A stretch of DNA of 42,136 bases, taken from positions 1 through 42,136 of the forward strand of contig JAHLFT010000094.1 in assembly GCA_018883635.1 (NCBI GenBank). Reading direction: 5' to 3'. A program made the translations under genes and the position numbers. The number at the start of each line of letters is the position of its first letter. Positions within the stretch are counted from its first letter, which is position 1. Source of the stretch: Candidatus Lactobacillus pullistercoris (GTDB lineage: Bacteria > Bacillota > Bacilli > Lactobacillales > Lactobacillaceae). Below, piece after piece: positions 29,374 through 40,970 of this stretch. The notes under the pieces were generated by a model. The model saw only the letters and a program-made list of their open reading frames with translations, had not been told where the DNA came from and made no database searches.

Positions 29374-29447
29374 CGGGAAATGGCTCAGTTTGGTAGAGCG
29401 CTGCGTTCGGGACGCAGAGGTCGCAAGTTCAAATCTTGTTTTCCCGA
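29374..29447 (+). tRNA. tRNA-Pro (CGG)
   Basis: A 74-base cloverleaf: acceptor CGGGAAA pairs with TTTCCCG, discriminator A, D arm GCTCAGTTTGGTAGAGC, anticodon stem CTGCG/CGCAG with loop TTCGGGA (anticodon CGG), T arm GCAAGTTCAAATCTTGT. CCA is not encoded, so it needs the CCA-adding enzyme, unlike the two tRNA-Gly genes. It reads CCG proline codons. It starts five bases after the T-run of a terminator and no promoter of its own is visible. Confidence 0.95.
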
Positions 29448-29453
29448 TGTAGG

Positions 29454-29488
29454 ATAAGCATCTCTATTTTAAGGGATGCTTATTTTTT
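29454..29488 (+). terminator. terminator after tRNA-Pro
   Basis: ATAAGCATC at 29454-29462 pairs with GATGCTTAT at 29475-29483, followed by T6. Confidence 0.85.
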
Positions 29489-29543
29489 AATTATTAATTA
29501 CTTGTAAAAAATAAGTAAATAGCTAGTTAATCAGAAAATCGTT

Positions 29544-29552
29544 TGTTATAAT
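29544..29552 (+). promoter_or_regulatory. extended -10 of the fRMsr gene
   Basis: TGTTATAAT, an extended -10 with a perfect hexamer, lies 30 bases before the ATG. Confidence 0.55.
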
Positions 29553-29581
29553 GACATAAACTTAAGAAAAGAGTGATTTTT

Positions 29582-30040
29582 ATGCCAGCGATAGAAAAAG
29601 ACGACTACGAACTTCTGGTTAAACAAGCTCAGGCATTGGTAGAGGGAGAAGAAGATTGGATTGCTAATACTGCAAATTTAGCGGCACTTCTTTTTAATAA
29701 TCTTCATAATGTGAATTTTGCCGGCTTTTATCGAATGAAAAATTGTGAATTAGTTTTAGCTCCATTTCAAGGACAACCGGCCTGTGTTCATATTTCTTTA
29801 GGAAGTGGCGTCTGTGGGACGGCAGCTCAAAATGAGAAAACAGAAATAGTACCAGATGTTCATCAATTTGCAGGTCACATAGCTTGCGATAGCCGCAGTA
29901 ATTCAGAAATAGTGGTTCCCATTTTTAAGAATAATAGCTTATGGGGAGTGCTAGATATTGATTCTGTGAAGTTAGAGAATTTTGATGAGATCGATCAAAA
30001 GTATTTAGAAAACATAGCAAAAATTATTTTTAATCATTAA
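29582..30040 (+). CDS. msrC: free methionine-(R)-sulfoxide reductase
   Basis: This GAF-domain enzyme reduces free L-Met-R-sulfoxide, a repair of oxidative damage distinct from MsrA/MsrB. The three family cysteines are present: Cys68 (QPACVHI), Cys78 (SGVCGTAA) and Cys102 (HIACDSRSNSEIV). The flanking APFQGQPACVHI, DVHQFAGHIACD and WGVLDIDS segments match the E. coli enzyme closely, which separates it from signalling GAF domains. Length is 152 aa. The ATG at 29582 is taken as the start, with the purine-rich AAAAGAGTGA upstream. It is a single gene between the tRNAs and clpC; lactobacilli often carry this enzyme for oxidative stress. Confidence 0.93.
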   Translation: MPAIEKDDYELLVKQAQALVEGEEDWIANTANLAALLFNNLHNVNFAGFYRMKNCELVLAPFQGQPACVHISLGSGVCGTAAQNEKTEIVPDVHQFAGHIACDSRSNSEIVVPIFKNNSLWGVLDIDSVKLENFDEIDQKYLENIAKIIFNH

Positions 30041-30050
30041 GAGCAGATAT

Positions 30051-30079
30051 TTTACATTAAAGTCATAGACGTTTAGAAT
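30051..30079 (+). promoter_or_regulatory. clpC promoter
   Basis: TTTACA at 30051-30056, a 17-base spacer and TAGAAT at 30074-30079. No CtsR heptad repeat (GGTCAAA) is seen near it. Confidence 0.65.
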
Positions 30080-30108
30080 ATTGAACGGCTATTTAAGGTG
30101 GTGTTTAT

Positions 30109-32589
30109 ATGGAAAATTCTTATAGTAAGAGTGCAAATCAAGTTTTGGAAATTGCTCGTGAGCAAGCAAAAAATTTTCATAATCGTTATATTGGAACAGA
30201 ACATATATTATTGGCTTTAGTAATTGAGTCGGATGGGGATGCTGGTAAAATTTTGCGTTCATGGAATCTTACACCAGTTGCAGTAAGAGAAGAAATTGAA
30301 CGCTATACTGGTTATGGCTCAGCAGCTAATACTGATTATATGGAAATTTCCCCACGACTTAATCTCGCTTTAGATTATGCAAAACGTGTAGCAGATCAAG
30401 GTGGATATCGTGAAATTCAAACCAATCATATTTTGCTAGGTTTAGTAGCTAGTGAACAAGTTCTTTCAGCAATGATCTTGAAGAACTTAAATGTCGATTT
30501 AATGCATTTGCGACAAGATGTCGAAGATAGTTTAAAACAAAATCGTAATTTTGCTGATTCAGATAATTGGTTTGATAATTCTGTGGGGACTGGAAATTAC
30601 AATAATCAAGCAAAGAAGACAACGACACCCACTTTAGACAATGCAGCTGTCAATTTAAATCAACGAGTTATTGAAGGTGCTATTGATCCCGTTATTGGTC
30701 GTGATAAAGAAATACAGCGTGTAATTCAAATTTTGTCACGTCGTACAAAAAATAATCCAATTTTAATTGGTGAACCTGGAGTAGGTAAAACTGCAGTAGC
30801 TGAAGCGATCGCTACAGCTATTGTTCAAAAGAAAGTGCCGATTGATCTTCTTGATAAGCGTGTAATGTCACTTAATATCGCTAATTTAGTTGCTGGAACT
30901 AAGTATCGTGGTGAATTTGAAGATAGAATGAAGAAGATGCTTAAGGAAATTGCTAAAGATGGCAAGATAATTCTTTTTGTCGATGAAATTCATACGATTA
31001 TCGGTGCCGGTGGTGCTGAAGGCGCAATTGATGCTTCTAATATTTTGAAGCCAGCTTTAGCGCGTGGTGATTTACAAATGATTGGTGCTACTACTTTTGA
31101 TGAATATCAAAAATACATTGAAAAAGATCAAGCTTTAGCACGTAGATTTCAACAAGTTCGCTTAAATGAACCTTCTAAAAAAGATACCTTGGCAATTTTG
31201 GAAGGATTAAAACCAAAGTATGAAAAATTTCACCACGTTAAAATATCTGAAGATAGCTTAAAAGATGCTATTAATCTTTCAACCCGTTATATTTCAGATC
31301 GTTATCTACCTGATAAAGCAATCGATTTGATTGATGAAGCTGGAGCTGCAGTAAAAATTAAAAATAATGCTGGCTCAGATGTTCGGTTGGTTCAAATAGA
31401 TAATCAAATTAAAAAGATTATTTCGCAAAAGAATGATGCCGCTGCAAATCAAAATTTTGTTGAAGCTGCAAAATTACAAGATAAGCAAAATGCACTTCAA
31501 GAAAAGCAACATGAAATAATGAATAGTTTAAATGATAATAGCAAACAAAATGCTGTTGTTACTTCTGAGGATGTAGCTAAGATTGTTTCTTCTTGGACCG
31601 GGGTGCCGGTAACTCAAATGAAGAGTAACGAAACACGGCGCTTAGCTAATCTTGAGAAGATCCTCCATAAGCGAGTTATTGGTCAAGATAAAGCTGTTTC
31701 TGCAGTTGCTCGTGCAATTAGACGTAGTCGAAGTGGAATTAAAGATGAAGGACGTCCAATTGGGTCATTCTTGTTCTTAGGGCCAACTGGTGTTGGTAAA
31801 ACTGAACTAGCAAAATCTGTTGCTGCGGCAATGTTTGGTTCAGAAGATAATATGATTCGAATTGATATGTCTGAATATATGGATCAAATTGCAAGTAGTA
31901 AGTTAATCGGATCAGCTCCTGGTTATGTTGGCTATGAAGAGGGTGGCCAACTGTCAGAACAAGTTAGACGGCATCCTTATTCAGTTGTCTTACTTGATGA
32001 AGTAGAAAAAGCCCATCCAGACGTCTTTAACTTATTACTTCAAGTTCTTGACGAAGGATTTTTAACCGATTCTAAAGGACGAAAAGTTGATTTTAGAAAT
32101 ACAGTTATTATCATGACTTCAAACTTAGGTTCTAGAACTATCTTCGAAAATAAGGAAGTCGGTTTTACAGCTGGAAATGAAGATCAAGCTAAACTAAGAG
32201 CAGATCGAGTTCGTCAAGCACTTAAACAATTTTTCCGTCCAGAATTTTTGAACAGAATTGATGAGACGATTATTTTTGAAGAATTAGATAATAAGCAATT
32301 ACGTCAAATTGTAACTTTATTAATGCACAAGTTGATTACACGTCTTCAACATAAAGAAATTGAAGTAAAAATCTCACGGGCCGCTCTAGATAAAATAGCT
32401 AAAGATGGCTTTGATCCAGAAAACGGTGCTCGTCCATTAAGACGGGTAATTCAAAATGAAATTGAAGATCAAATTGCAGAAATGTTGATTAATGGTAAAT
32501 TAGCTGCTGGCGATACACTAAAAATTGGTTCAAATCGTGGTAAATTAAAATTTGATGTTGAAAAAGAAAAGCAAGAAGTTAAGAATTAA
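30109..32589 (+). CDS. clpC: ATP-dependent Clp protease ATP-binding subunit ClpC
   Basis: An HSP100 unfoldase that feeds proteins to ClpP. The N domain carries two Clp_N repeats ([20 protein letters not shown] at 4-23 and [19 protein letters not shown] near 82). AAA1 has [15 protein letters not shown] near 220. A UVR-like middle domain lies near 430-465 ([20 protein letters not shown] and on), which marks ClpC rather than ClpB. AAA2 has [12 protein letters not shown] near 558, with the C-terminal small domain [17 protein letters not shown]. Length is 826 aa. AAGGTGG precedes the ATG. In Bacillus clpC follows ctsR-mcsA-mcsB; none of these is here, so it has its own promoter. The stop lies just before the rpoB promoter. 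Confidence 0.96.
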   Translation: MENSYSKSANQVLEIAREQAKNFHNRYIGTEHILLALVIESDGDAGKILRSWNLTPVAVREEIERYTGYGSAANTDYMEISPRLNLALDYAKRVADQGGYREIQTNHILLGLVASEQVLSAMILKNLNVDLMHLRQDVEDSLKQNRNFADSDNWFDNSVGTGNYNNQAKKTTTPTLDNAAVNLNQRVIEGAIDPVIGRDKEIQRVIQILSRRTKNNPILIGEPGVGKTAVAEAIATAIVQKKVPIDLLDKRVMSLNIANLVAGTKYRGEFEDRMKKMLKEIAKDGKIILFVDEIHTIIGAGGAEGAIDASNILKPALARGDLQMIGATTFDEYQKYIEKDQALARRFQQVRLNEPSKKDTLAILEGLKPKYEKFHHVKISEDSLKDAINLSTRYISDRYLPDKAIDLIDEAGAAVKIKNNAGSDVRLVQIDNQIKKIISQKNDAAANQNFVEAAKLQDKQNALQEKQHEIMNSLNDNSKQNAVVTSEDVAKIVSSWTGVPVTQMKSNETRRLANLEKILHKRVIGQDKAVSAVARAIRRSRSGIKDEGRPIGSFLFLGPTGVGKTELAKSVAAAMFGSEDNMIRIDMSEYMDQIASSKLIGSAPGYVGYEEGGQLSEQVRRHPYSVVLLDEVEKAHPDVFNLLLQVLDEGFLTDSKGRKVDFRNTVIIMTSNLGSRTIFENKEVGFTAGNEDQAKLRADRVRQALKQFFRPEFLNRIDETIIFEELDNKQLRQIVTLLMHKLITRLQHKEIEVKISRAALDKIAKDGFDPENGARPLRRVIQNEIEDQIAEMLINGKLAAGDTLKIGSNRGKLKFDVEKEKQEVKN

Positions 32590-32606
32590 ATATTTGATGT
32601 CTTAAT

Positions 32607-32635
32607 TTGACTTTTTATACGAAACTTAGTATACT
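32607..32635 (+). promoter_or_regulatory. rpoBC promoter
   Basis: TTGACT at 32607-32612, a 17-base spacer and TATACT at 32630-32635, one of the best sigma-A matches in the window. The predicted transcript has a leader of about 165 bases before the rpoB start. Confidence 0.85.
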
Positions 32636-32641
32636 TTCTGT

Positions 32642-32738
32642 TGATTTAAAAGGCTGAGTTTCAGGATTTTGCTGATCTATTGTCCAGCAAAATGATAAAG
32701 ACAAAAACAACAATCGTTGTTTTTGTCTTTTTTATGCC
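32642..32738 (+). ncRNA. structured rpoB leader with a terminator-like hairpin (Lacto-rpoB candidate)
   Basis: Two stems follow the promoter: ATTTTGCTG (32666-32674) with CAGCAAAAT (32685-32693), then AAAGACAAAAACAAC (32697-32711) with GTTGTTTTTGTCTTT (32716-32730), a perfect 15-bp stem followed by T3. A conserved Lacto-rpoB RNA motif upstream of rpoB in Lactobacillales has been described; position and context match, but I cannot align it here. The second hairpin would end transcripts before rpoB, so the leader could tune rpoBC expression. Confidence 0.65.
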
Positions 32739-32809
32739 TAAAATTCCAGTTTTTTTGATTTGTAACAGAATTGTAATATTTGCTTTCTCTGACAGAAAGG
32801 ATGTTTTCC

Positions 32810-35800
32810 TTGTTAAACGGACACGTAGTGAATTACGGTAAGCATCGTACAGGACGTAGTTTCTCTAAAATTAAAGAAGTATTGAAATTACCTAACTTGA
32901 CTGATGTGCAAACCCAATCATATAAGTGGTTTCTTGATAAAGGTATCAAAGAAGTATTCGATGACATTATGCCAATTGGTGACTTCTCAGGTAAGTTGTC
33001 TTTAGAATATGTAGGTTATAAGCTTCAAAAACCTAAGTATACAGTTGACGAAGCACGTGATCATGATGCAACTTATTCTGCACCTATGCATGTAACTTTA
33101 AAGTTAACTAACCAAGAAACTGGTGAAATCAAGACTCAAGATGTCTTCTTTGGTGATTTACCTTTGATGACTGAATCAGGTTCATTTATTGTTAATGGTG
33201 CCGAAAGAGTTATTGTTTCTCAATTGGTAAGATCTCCTGGTGTATATTACTCAGGTGATTTTGATAAAAATGGCCGCCAAATCTTTGGTACAACAGTTAT
33301 TCCTAACCGTGGTGCATGGCTTGAATACGAAACTGATGCTAAGAATGTATCTTATGTTCGTGTTGACCGTACCCGTAAGTTACCTTTAACTGTTTTAATC
33401 CGTGCGATGGGCCTTGGATCAGATGGTGAAATTCTTGACATGTTTGGTCAAAGTGACACATTGAAGTTCACTTTAGATAAAGATGTTCATAAGAATCCTG
33501 CTGATTCTCGTGTTGCCGAAGCTTTAAAGGATATTTACGAAAGATTACGTCCAGGTGAACCAAAGACAACTGATTCTTCACGTTCACTCTTGTTTGCACG
33601 TTTCTTTGACCCACGTCGTTATGACTTGGCTCCTGTTGGTCGTTACAAGATCAATAAGAAGTTATCTCTTAAGAATCGTTTATATGGTCAAACTTTAGCT
33701 GAAACTTTAGCTGATCCAGATACTGGTGAAATCATTGCTAAGAAGGGTACTGTTGTTACTCATGAAGTAATGGATAATCTTGAAAAGTACCTTGATCGTG
33801 ATGACTTCAAGATGGTAACTTATGAACCATCTAAAGAAGGTGTCTTGTCAGATCCAATTACCGTTCAAGAAATTAAAGTTTACTCAAAGGTAAATCCTGA
33901 ACGCGAAGTTAAGCTTATTTCTAATGGTCACATTGGAGCTGATGTTAAGCATTTAACTCCAGCTGATGTATTATCATCAATTAATTACTTCTTTGCTCTT
34001 CAAGATAAAATTGGTACTACTGATGATATCGATCACTTAGGTAACCGTCGCATTCGTCGTGTTGGTGAACTTCTTCAAAACCAATTCAGAATTGGTTTGG
34101 CAAGAATGGAACGTGTTGTTCGCGAAAGAATGTCAATTCAAGATCCATCAACTGTTACTCCACAACAATTGATCAACATTCGTCCAATTGTTGCAAGTAT
34201 CAAAGAGTTCTTTGGTTCATCACAACTTTCACAATTCATGGATCAACACAACCCATTGGGTGAATTAACTCACAAGCGTCGTATGTCAGCCTTAGGGCCT
34301 GGTGGTTTGACTCGTGACCGTGCCGGATATGAAGTTCGTGACGTTCACTATACTCACTATGGTCGTCTTTGCCCAATTGAAACACCTGAAGGTCCTAACA
34401 TTGGTTTGATCAACTCACTTGCATCTTACGCAATCATTAACAAATATGGTTTCATTGAAACTCCATATCGTCGTGTTTCTTGGAAGACTCACAAGGTTAC
34501 TGATAAGATTGATTACTTAACTGCTGATGTTGAAGATAACTACATTATTGCCGGTGCTAACACTCCATTAAATGATGATGGTTCATTTAAGGAAGATTTG
34601 ATTTTAGCTCGTCATAAGGAGGATAACGTCGAAGTTTCTCCAGATAAGATTGACTACATGGACGTTATTCCTAAGCAAGTTGTATCAGTTGCTTCTGCAT
34701 GTATCCCATTCCTTGAAAACGATGACTCTAACCGTGCTTTGATGGGTGCCAACCAGCAACGTCAGGCTGCTCCTTTAATCAACCCACACGGTTCACTTGT
34801 TGGTACTGGTATGGAATATCGTGCTGCGCACGATTCAGGTGCTGCATTAATTGCTAAAGCCGCTGGTACTGTTGAATATGTTGATGGTCGTGAAATCCGT
34901 ATTAGACGTGAAGATGGCACTTTAGATAAATACAAACTTGAAAAGTACCGTCGTTCTAATAATTCTAAGTCATATAACCAAACACCAAATGTTAATAAGG
35001 GTGACAAAGTTAAAGCAAGTGATGTTATTGCTAACGGTCCAACAATGGATCATGGTGAACTTGCTTTAGGTCAAAACCCACTTATTGCCTTCATGACTTG
35101 GAACATGTACAACTATGAAGATGCCATCATGCTTTCAGAACGTCTTGTTAAGGATGATGTTTACACTTCAATTAGTATTGAAGATTATGAATCTGAAGCT
35201 CGTGATACTAAGCTTGGTCCTGAAGAAATTACTCGTGAATTACCAAATGTTGGTGAAGACGCATTAAAGGATCTTGACGAAGATGGTATTGTTCGCATTG
35301 GTGCTGAAGTTCACGATGGGGATATCTTAGTTGGTAAGGTAACACCAAAAGGTGTAACTGAATTATCAGCAGAAGAAAGATTACTTCACGCTATCTTTGG
35401 AGAAAAAGCTCGTGAAGTTCGTGATACTTCATTACGTGTACCACATGGTGGTGGCGGTATCGTCCAAGATGTTAAAGTTTATACACGTGAAGCTGGTGAT
35501 GAATTATCACCAGGTGTAAATACGTTAGTACGTGTTTACATTGCTCAAAAGAGAAAGATCCAAGTTGGGGACAAGATGTCTGGTCGTCACGGTAACAAGG
35601 GTACTGTTGCTGCTGTTGTTCCAGAAGAAGATATGCCTTACTTACCAGATGGTACTCCAGTTGATATTTGTTTGAACCCAATGGGTGTGCCTTCACGTAT
35701 GAATATCGGACAGCTTCTTGAATTACACTTAGGTGCAGCTGCTCGTCAATTAGGTATTCACGTAGCAACCCCAGTATTTGATGGTGCTGATGAAGATGAT

Positions 35801-36442
35801 GTTTGGGATACTGTTCGTCAAGCTGGCGTAGATAAAGATGGTAAGACTGTTATCTACGATGGCCGTAGTGGTGAACCATTCCACAACCGTGTATCAGTTG
35901 GTGTTATGCACTACCTGAAGCTTACTCACATGGTTGATGATAAGATCCATGCTCGTTCAATTGGGCCTTACTCATTGGTTACTCAACAACCTTTGGGTGG
36001 TAAAGCTCAGTTTGGTGGTCAGCGTTTTGGTGAAATGGAAGTTTGGGCTCTTGAAGCTTACGGTGCTGCTTACACTTTGCAAGAAATTTTGACTTACAAG
36101 TCAGATGACGTTGTTGGTCGTGTAAAGGCATATGAAGCTATCGTTAAGGGCGAAAGAATTCCTAAGCCAGGCGTTCCAGAATCATTCCGTGTTCTTGTTA
36201 AGGAACTCCAATCATTAGGTTTGGACATTCGTGTTCTTGATATGAACCATAATGAAATTGAACTTCGCGATATGGATGAAGATTCAAATGAGCACTTGAA
36301 TATTGATTCTTTGTCACGCATGGCAGAAGAACAAGAAAAGAAGAAGTTAGCCGAAGAAACTGGAAAATCAACCGATAAAGCTACTGAAGATAAACCAGAT
36401 AAAACTCCGGTAGATAAGTCAGACGATAAAGTTTCTAAATAA
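32810..36442 (+). CDS. rpoB: RNA polymerase beta subunit
   Basis: The beta subunit forms half of the RNA polymerase active-site cleft. The rifampicin region is near residue 470-500 ([20 protein letters not shown], then [20 protein letters not shown]) with the usual drug-sensitive residues. [20 protein letters not shown] follows, and [20 protein letters not shown] is near 921. The C-terminus has a Lys/Asp-rich tail after residue 1170 ([20 protein letters not shown]). Length is about 1211 aa. AAAGGAT lies eight bases before the TTG at 32810 ([15 protein letters not shown]), which matches the usual N-terminus, so the open frame back to 32780 is not used. rpoC follows after 15 bases. Confidence 0.98.
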   Translation: MLNGHVVNYGKHRTGRSFSKIKEVLKLPNLTDVQTQSYKWFLDKGIKEVFDDIMPIGDFSGKLSLEYVGYKLQKPKYTVDEARDHDATYSAPMHVTLKLTNQETGEIKTQDVFFGDLPLMTESGSFIVNGAERVIVSQLVRSPGVYYSGDFDKNGRQIFGTTVIPNRGAWLEYETDAKNVSYVRVDRTRKLPLTVLIRAMGLGSDGEILDMFGQSDTLKFTLDKDVHKNPADSRVAEALKDIYERLRPGEPKTTDSSRSLLFARFFDPRRYDLAPVGRYKINKKLSLKNRLYGQTLAETLADPDTGEIIAKKGTVVTHEVMDNLEKYLDRDDFKMVTYEPSKEGVLSDPITVQEIKVYSKVNPEREVKLISNGHIGADVKHLTPADVLSSINYFFALQDKIGTTDDIDHLGNRRIRRVGELLQNQFRIGLARMERVVRERMSIQDPSTVTPQQLINIRPIVASIKEFFGSSQLSQFMDQHNPLGELTHKRRMSALGPGGLTRDRAGYEVRDVHYTHYGRLCPIETPEGPNIGLINSLASYAIINKYGFIETPYRRVSWKTHKVTDKIDYLTADVEDNYIIAGANTPLNDDGSFKEDLILARHKEDNVEVSPDKIDYMDVIPKQVVSVASACIPFLENDDSNRALMGANQQRQAAPLINPHGSLVGTGMEYRAAHDSGAALIAKAAGTVEYVDGREIRIRREDGTLDKYKLEKYRRSNNSKSYNQTPNVNKGDKVKASDVIANGPTMDHGELALGQNPLIAFMTWNMYNYEDAIMLSERLVKDDVYTSISIEDYESEARDTKLGPEEITRELPNVGEDALKDLDEDGIVRIGAEVHDGDILVGKVTPKGVTELSAEERLLHAIFGEKAREVRDTSLRVPHGGGGIVQDVKVYTREAGDELSPGVNTLVRVYIAQKRKIQVGDKMSGRHGNKGTVAAVVPEEDMPYLPDGTPVDICLNPMGVPSRMNIGQLLELHLGAAARQLGIHVATPVFDGADEDDVWDTVRQAGVDKDGKTVIYDGRSGEPFHNRVSVGVMHYLKLTHMVDDKIHARSIGPYSLVTQQPLGGKAQFGGQRFGEMEVWALEAYGAAYTLQEILTYKSDDVVGRVKAYEAIVKGERIPKPGVPESFRVLVKELQSLGLDIRVLDMNHNEIELRDMDEDSNEHLNIDSLSRMAEEQEKKKLAEETGKSTDKATEDKPDKTPVDKSDDKVSK

Positions 36443-36457
36443 TAGGAGGTTACACTT

Positions 36458-39400
36458 TTGATCGACGTAAATAAGTTTGAAAGTATGCAAATTGGTCTTG
36501 CATCACCCAACAAGATCAGAAGCTGGTCATACGGTGAAGTTAAAAAGCCGGAGACTATCAATTATCGTACTTTAAAGCCTGAAAAAGATGGTTTATTTGA
36601 TGAGCGAATCTTTGGTCCAACCAAAGATTGGTCATGTGCATGTGGTAAGTATAAAGGTGTTAGATACAGAGGAATCGTTTGTGATCGATGTGGTGTTGAA
36701 GTAACCTCTTCTAAAGTTAGAAGAGAAAGAATGGGTCACATTGAATTAGCTGCACCTGTTACTCATATTTGGTACTTTAAAGGTATTCCATCAAGAATGG
36801 GATTAGTTTTGGATATTTCTCCAAAACTCCTTGAAGAAGTAATTTACTTTGCTGCATACATTGTAATTGATCCAGGTGACACTGATTTAGAGCCTAAGCA
36901 ATTATTAACTGAAGCTGAATATCGTGAACAAAAGGCTAAGTATGGCAAACGTTTTGAAGCTAAAATGGGTGCCGAAGCTATTCGTGAATTGCTTAAGAAA
37001 GTTGATTTAGGCAAGGAAGTTGCAGACTTGAAGAAAGAACTTCAAACTGCAACTGGTCAAAAACGTACCCGTGCTATTAGAAGACTGGATATTTTGGATG
37101 CATTTAATAATTCAGGTAACAAGCCTGAATGGATGATCATGGATGCTGTTCCAGTTATTCCACCAGATCTTCGTCCAATGGTTCAATTGGAAGGTGGACG
37201 TTTTGCTACTTCAGATTTAAACGATTTGTATAGACGTGTTATTAACCGTAATAATCGTTTAAAGAGATTGCTTGATTTGAATGCTCCTAACATTATCGTT
37301 CAAAACGAAAAACGTATGCTTCAAGAAGCCGTTGATGCTTTGATTGATAATGGTCGTCGTGGCCGTCCAGTTGTTGGACCAGGTAATCGTCCACTTAAAT
37401 CACTTTCACACATGCTTAAAGGTAAGCAAGGACGTTTCCGTCAAAACTTACTTGGTAAGCGTGTTGACTATTCAGGGCGGTCAGTTATCGATGTTTCACC
37501 AAAATTGAAGTTCTATCAATGTGGTGTTCCACGACCAATGGCACTTGAATTATTCAAGCCATTTGTAATGCACGAATTAGTTAAGCGTGGTATTGCTTCT
37601 AATATTAAGAATGCTAAGCGCAAGATTGATCGTGAAGATGACGATATTTGGGATGTACTTGAAGATGTAATTAAGGAACGTCCTGTTCTTTTAAACCGTG
37701 CACCAACTCTTCACCGTTTGAGTATTCAAGCTTTTGAACCAGTTTTGGTACCAGGTAAATCAATTCGTTTACACCCACTTGCTTGTGAAGCTTATAATGC
37801 CGACTTCGATGGTGACCAGATGGCCATTCATGTTCCATTATCTGATGAAGCTGTTGCTGAATCACGTTTATTGATGCTTGCTGCTCACCATATCTTGGCT
37901 CCTAAGGATGGTAAGCCTATTGTTACTCCATCACAGGATATCGTATTGGGTAACTACTGGTTAACTCAAGCTGAACGTGGCCGTGAAGGTGAAGGCATGA
38001 TCTTCAGTTCACCAGCTGAAGCAGCAGTTGCATATGCTAATGGTGATATTCACTACCATACAATTATTGGTATGTCAGCAGATGCTATGCCTAAGAAGCC
38101 ATGGCCTAAGGGACATGAACACGGTATTTTTATTACTACTTATGGTAAGATTGTGTTCAACCAATTGTTCCCAGATGATTACTTCTACATCAACGAACCA
38201 ACTGAAGAAAACTTGAATAATCCATTAGCTGCTAAATACTTCTTGGGTGAAGGCGAGGATATTCACGAAAAGATTGACCAAATCGGTGATGATTTAATCG
38301 CTAGCCCATTCAAAGGTAGCTTCTTGTCAGATTCTATTGCTACTATCTACAAGTACTACAAGGTTCAAAGAACTTCAGAATACCTTGACGACTTAAAGAA
38401 GTTAGGCTACACTAGTTCAACTACTTCAGGTATTACTATTGGTATGACTGATGTTCCTGAAATTCAAGACAAGGATGAAAAGGTAGCTAAGGCTCGTAAA
38501 CAGGTTGATGTTGTTTCTAAGCAATTTAGACGTGGTTTGATTACTGAACAAGAACGTCACGATCGAGTAATTAGCATCTGGAATGCATGTAAGGACGAAA
38601 TTCAAAATGAAATCGCTCAAATCCATGCTCCACGTAACCCAATTTCAATCATGGCTGACTCAGGTGCCCGTGGTAACATTTCTAACTTTACTCAGTTAGC
38701 TGGTATGCGTGGTTTGATGGCTACTCCTAACGGTGGTTTGTTTGAAATTCCAGTTACCTCAAACTTCAAGGAAGGTTTGTCAGTACTAGAATTATTCATG
38801 TCAACTCACGGTGCTCGTAAGGGTATGACGGATACAGCTTTGAAGACTGCTCAGTCTGGTTACTTAACTCGGCGTTTAGTTGATGTTGCTCAGGATGTTA
38901 TTATTCGTGATGATGATTGTGGCACTGATCGTGGTATTACTGTTAAGGCAATTATGGAAGGCGACGAAATGATCGAACCATTATTTGATCGTTTACTTGG
39001 TCGTTTCACTGCTGAAACAGTTAAGGATCCAGAAACTGGTGAAACCATTGTTGCTAAAGATGTAATGATGGATGAAAATCTTGCACGTAAGGTTGTTGAT
39101 GCGGGTGTTACTGAAGTTAAGATTCGCTCAATTCTTACTTGTGATACCCCACACGGTGTATGTCGTAAGTGTTACGGTATGAACTTGGCTACTGGTGAAG
39201 AAGTTGAAGTTGGTGAAGCAGTTGGTACTGTTGCTGCTCAATCAATTGGTGAACCAGGTACTCAGCTTACTTTGAGAACTTTCCACAACGGTGGTGTTGC
39301 CGGTGCTGAAGATATTACTCAAGGTTTGCCTCGTGTTCAAGAATTGTTCGAAGCTCGTAACCCTAAAGGTCGTGCTACAATTTCTGAAGTTGATGGTGTA

Positions 39401-40129
39401 ATTGATTCAATTCAAGAAAATCCAGCAGATCATACTCGTGAAATTACTGTTAAAGGCAAGATCGATACTAGATCATATGAAGTTCCATATACAGCTTCTG
39501 TTGCTGTAGCTGAAGGAGATACTGTTCACCGTGGTGATAAGTTAACTCTTGGTTCAATTGATCCTAAGGAATTGATTCAAGTAACTGATACTTTGACTAC
39601 TGAAGAATATATCCTTGCTGAAGTTCAAAAAGCTTATAGAATGCAGGGTGTAGATATTTCTGACAAGCACGTCGAAGTATTAACTCGTCAAATGTTACAA
39701 AAGGTTCGTATTCTTGATCCAGGTGAGACTGATATGTTACCAGGTGAAGTTATGGATATTGGCCAATTTAGAGATCGTAACGAGAATGTTATTATTTCTG
39801 GTGGTATTCCAGCAACTGCACAAAGCGTTATCTTGGGTATTACTAAGGCCGCTTTGGAAACTAACAGTTTCTTATCAGCTGCTTCATTCCAAGAAACAAC
39901 TCGTGTACTTACTGATGCTTCTATTCGTGGTAAGAACGATCCATTACTTGGACTTAAGGAAAACGTTATTATTGGTAAGATTATTCCTGCTGGTACTGGT
40001 ATGCCAGTATACCGGAATATGGAACCACAATCTGATGTAGCTAAGCCACAATCTGTATATTCAATTGCTGATATTGAAAGACAGATGAAGGAAAAAGATG
40101 CTCAGGAGAACACCGATCCACTAAAATAA
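36458..40129 (+). CDS. rpoC: RNA polymerase beta' subunit
   Basis: The largest RNA polymerase subunit, with the catalytic Mg2+ site. The N-terminal zinc finger is [20 protein letters not shown] near residue 60-80, the catalytic [19 protein letters not shown] near 446-464, and the second zinc site [13 protein letters not shown] near 890-902. The trigger-loop region is around [20 protein letters not shown] near 790. Length is 1223 aa, as in other Firmicutes that lack the long Gram-negative inserts. The TTG start at 36458 follows TAGGAGG. It is co-transcribed with rpoB and ends at a bidirectional terminator. Confidence 0.98.
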   Translation: MIDVNKFESMQIGLASPNKIRSWSYGEVKKPETINYRTLKPEKDGLFDERIFGPTKDWSCACGKYKGVRYRGIVCDRCGVEVTSSKVRRERMGHIELAAPVTHIWYFKGIPSRMGLVLDISPKLLEEVIYFAAYIVIDPGDTDLEPKQLLTEAEYREQKAKYGKRFEAKMGAEAIRELLKKVDLGKEVADLKKELQTATGQKRTRAIRRLDILDAFNNSGNKPEWMIMDAVPVIPPDLRPMVQLEGGRFATSDLNDLYRRVINRNNRLKRLLDLNAPNIIVQNEKRMLQEAVDALIDNGRRGRPVVGPGNRPLKSLSHMLKGKQGRFRQNLLGKRVDYSGRSVIDVSPKLKFYQCGVPRPMALELFKPFVMHELVKRGIASNIKNAKRKIDREDDDIWDVLEDVIKERPVLLNRAPTLHRLSIQAFEPVLVPGKSIRLHPLACEAYNADFDGDQMAIHVPLSDEAVAESRLLMLAAHHILAPKDGKPIVTPSQDIVLGNYWLTQAERGREGEGMIFSSPAEAAVAYANGDIHYHTIIGMSADAMPKKPWPKGHEHGIFITTYGKIVFNQLFPDDYFYINEPTEENLNNPLAAKYFLGEGEDIHEKIDQIGDDLIASPFKGSFLSDSIATIYKYYKVQRTSEYLDDLKKLGYTSSTTSGITIGMTDVPEIQDKDEKVAKARKQVDVVSKQFRRGLITEQERHDRVISIWNACKDEIQNEIAQIHAPRNPISIMADSGARGNISNFTQLAGMRGLMATPNGGLFEIPVTSNFKEGLSVLELFMSTHGARKGMTDTALKTAQSGYLTRRLVDVAQDVIIRDDDCGTDRGITVKAIMEGDEMIEPLFDRLLGRFTAETVKDPETGETIVAKDVMMDENLARKVVDAGVTEVKIRSILTCDTPHGVCRKCYGMNLATGEEVEVGEAVGTVAAQSIGEPGTQLTLRTFHNGGVAGAEDITQGLPRVQELFEARNPKGRATISEVDGVIDSIQENPADHTREITVKGKIDTRSYEVPYTASVAVAEGDTVHRGDKLTLGSIDPKELIQVTDTLTTEEYILAEVQKAYRMQGVDISDKHVEVLTRQMLQKVRILDPGETDMLPGEVMDIGQFRDRNENVIISGGIPATAQSVILGITKAALETNSFLSAASFQETTRVLTDASIRGKNDPLLGLKENVIIGKIIPAGTGMPVYRNMEPQSDVAKPQSVYSIADIERQMKEKDAQENTDPLK

Positions 40130-40145
40130 TAAGTTCTGTTAAAAA

Positions 40146-40183
40146 TAAAAAATCTCTCATCGAAATGATGAGGGATTTTTTTA
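40146..40183. terminator. bidirectional terminator after rpoC
   Basis: AATCTCTCATC and GATGAGGGATT pair (one G-U) around a short loop, flanked by A6 and T7. It ends rpoC and the converging peptidase gene. Confidence 0.9.
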
Positions 40184-40861
40184 TTGGATAAATTGAAGAA
40201 CAACACTTCCTATGTAGACGTAAGGAATAAATGGAATTTCGACTTCTGCTTTTGAAATAATTTTAGAGTAAAAAAAGTATTTAAAAATAATAAGTAAACA
40301 GGCAAGAAGAAAAATATAATTCGCTTTTAAAGGAGAGAAGTAAAGCGATAGTAAGAGATAAATATATAAATCTCCAGAACCTATTTTATTTTGTTTGATA
40401 AAAAGAATAAAAATTAAAGTTATAGGTAAAAGATAAATAATTTCTGCTATTTGTCCAAGATTATATTTTGAACTAGAAATAACAAATAATGGTAGTAAGA
40501 GAAATGTTGGAAATTCATGTTCAAAATAGTCGAAAACTGCAATCAGTAAAAAAATAAAGAAAAAAGAAGCATTTATCCAACCAGATAAGTTACTAAAATT
40601 ATTAAACAAGAGAGATATCCCACCTAAAAATTCAACGCACGGTAGGAAAAATGAAATTTTATTTTTGCAATAGAAGCACTTGCCTCGTAAGGCCAGGAAA
40701 GAAAGAATAGGAATTTCCTGATACAAGTTTAGCGGATGTCCACAGTTTGAGCAGTGCGATCGGCCCCAAATAAAACTTTTATCTTTAAAATGTTCGTAAA
40801 TAACACAAATATGAGATGCTAAACAAGCGCCAATGAAAAAATTAAAAAAATAAAAAATCAT
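40181..40861 (-). CDS. comC: prepilin peptidase (A24 family), ComC-like
   Basis: A membrane aspartic protease that cleaves the leader of type IV-like pilins and, in competence systems, of ComGC-type pseudopilins. Two zinc-binding CxxC pairs are in the first cytosolic loop: Cys37/Cys40 (HCSNCG) and Cys62/Cys65 (KCFYCK). The active-site Asp111 is in FDYFEHEFP, and Asp164 is in the GSGD motif. Six to eight hydrophobic helices span the rest. Length is 226 aa, normal for Gram-positive ComC. AGGAGG precedes the ATG at 40861 at a good distance. It stands alone and inverted between rpoC and rpsL; the comG pilin operon it would serve must be elsewhere. Confidence 0.92.
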   Translation of the reverse strand: MIFYFFNFFIGACLASHICVIYEHFKDKSFIWGRSHCSNCGHPLNLYQEIPILSFLALRGKCFYCKNKISFFLPCVEFLGGISLLFNNFSNLSGWINASFFFIFLLIAVFDYFEHEFPTFLLLPLFVISSSKYNLGQIAEIIYLLPITLIFILFIKQNKIGSGDLYIYLLLSLYFSPLKANYIFLLACLLIIFKYFFYSKIISKAEVEIPFIPYVYIGSVVLQFIQ

Positions 40862-40917
40862 TTTTATGTCCTCCTACTATTAAGTACGCAAAAATTCTTT
40901 ACTTTTACGAAAAAAGT

Positions 40918-40945
40918 TTGATTTCTTAAGAAAAGATAGTACAAT
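40918..40945 (+). promoter_or_regulatory. str operon promoter
   Basis: TTGATT at 40918-40923, a 16-base spacer and TACAAT at 40940-40945. The predicted leader before rpsL is about 80 bases. Confidence 0.75.
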
Positions 40946-40970
40946 AGTCTTTGTATGTTTTGAGCAGAAT

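Noticed and set aside
29012..29457. Open frames across the tRNA cluster giving repeated SSSVVEHHLAMVGVAGSNPV-like peptides
   Set aside because: These are translations of the tRNA genes; the repeats come from the two identical tRNA-Gly copies.
36094..36561. 155-codon minus-strand frame over the rpoB-rpoC junction
   Set aside because: It covers the conserved C-terminus of RpoB and the N-terminus of RpoC on the other strand; no start signals.
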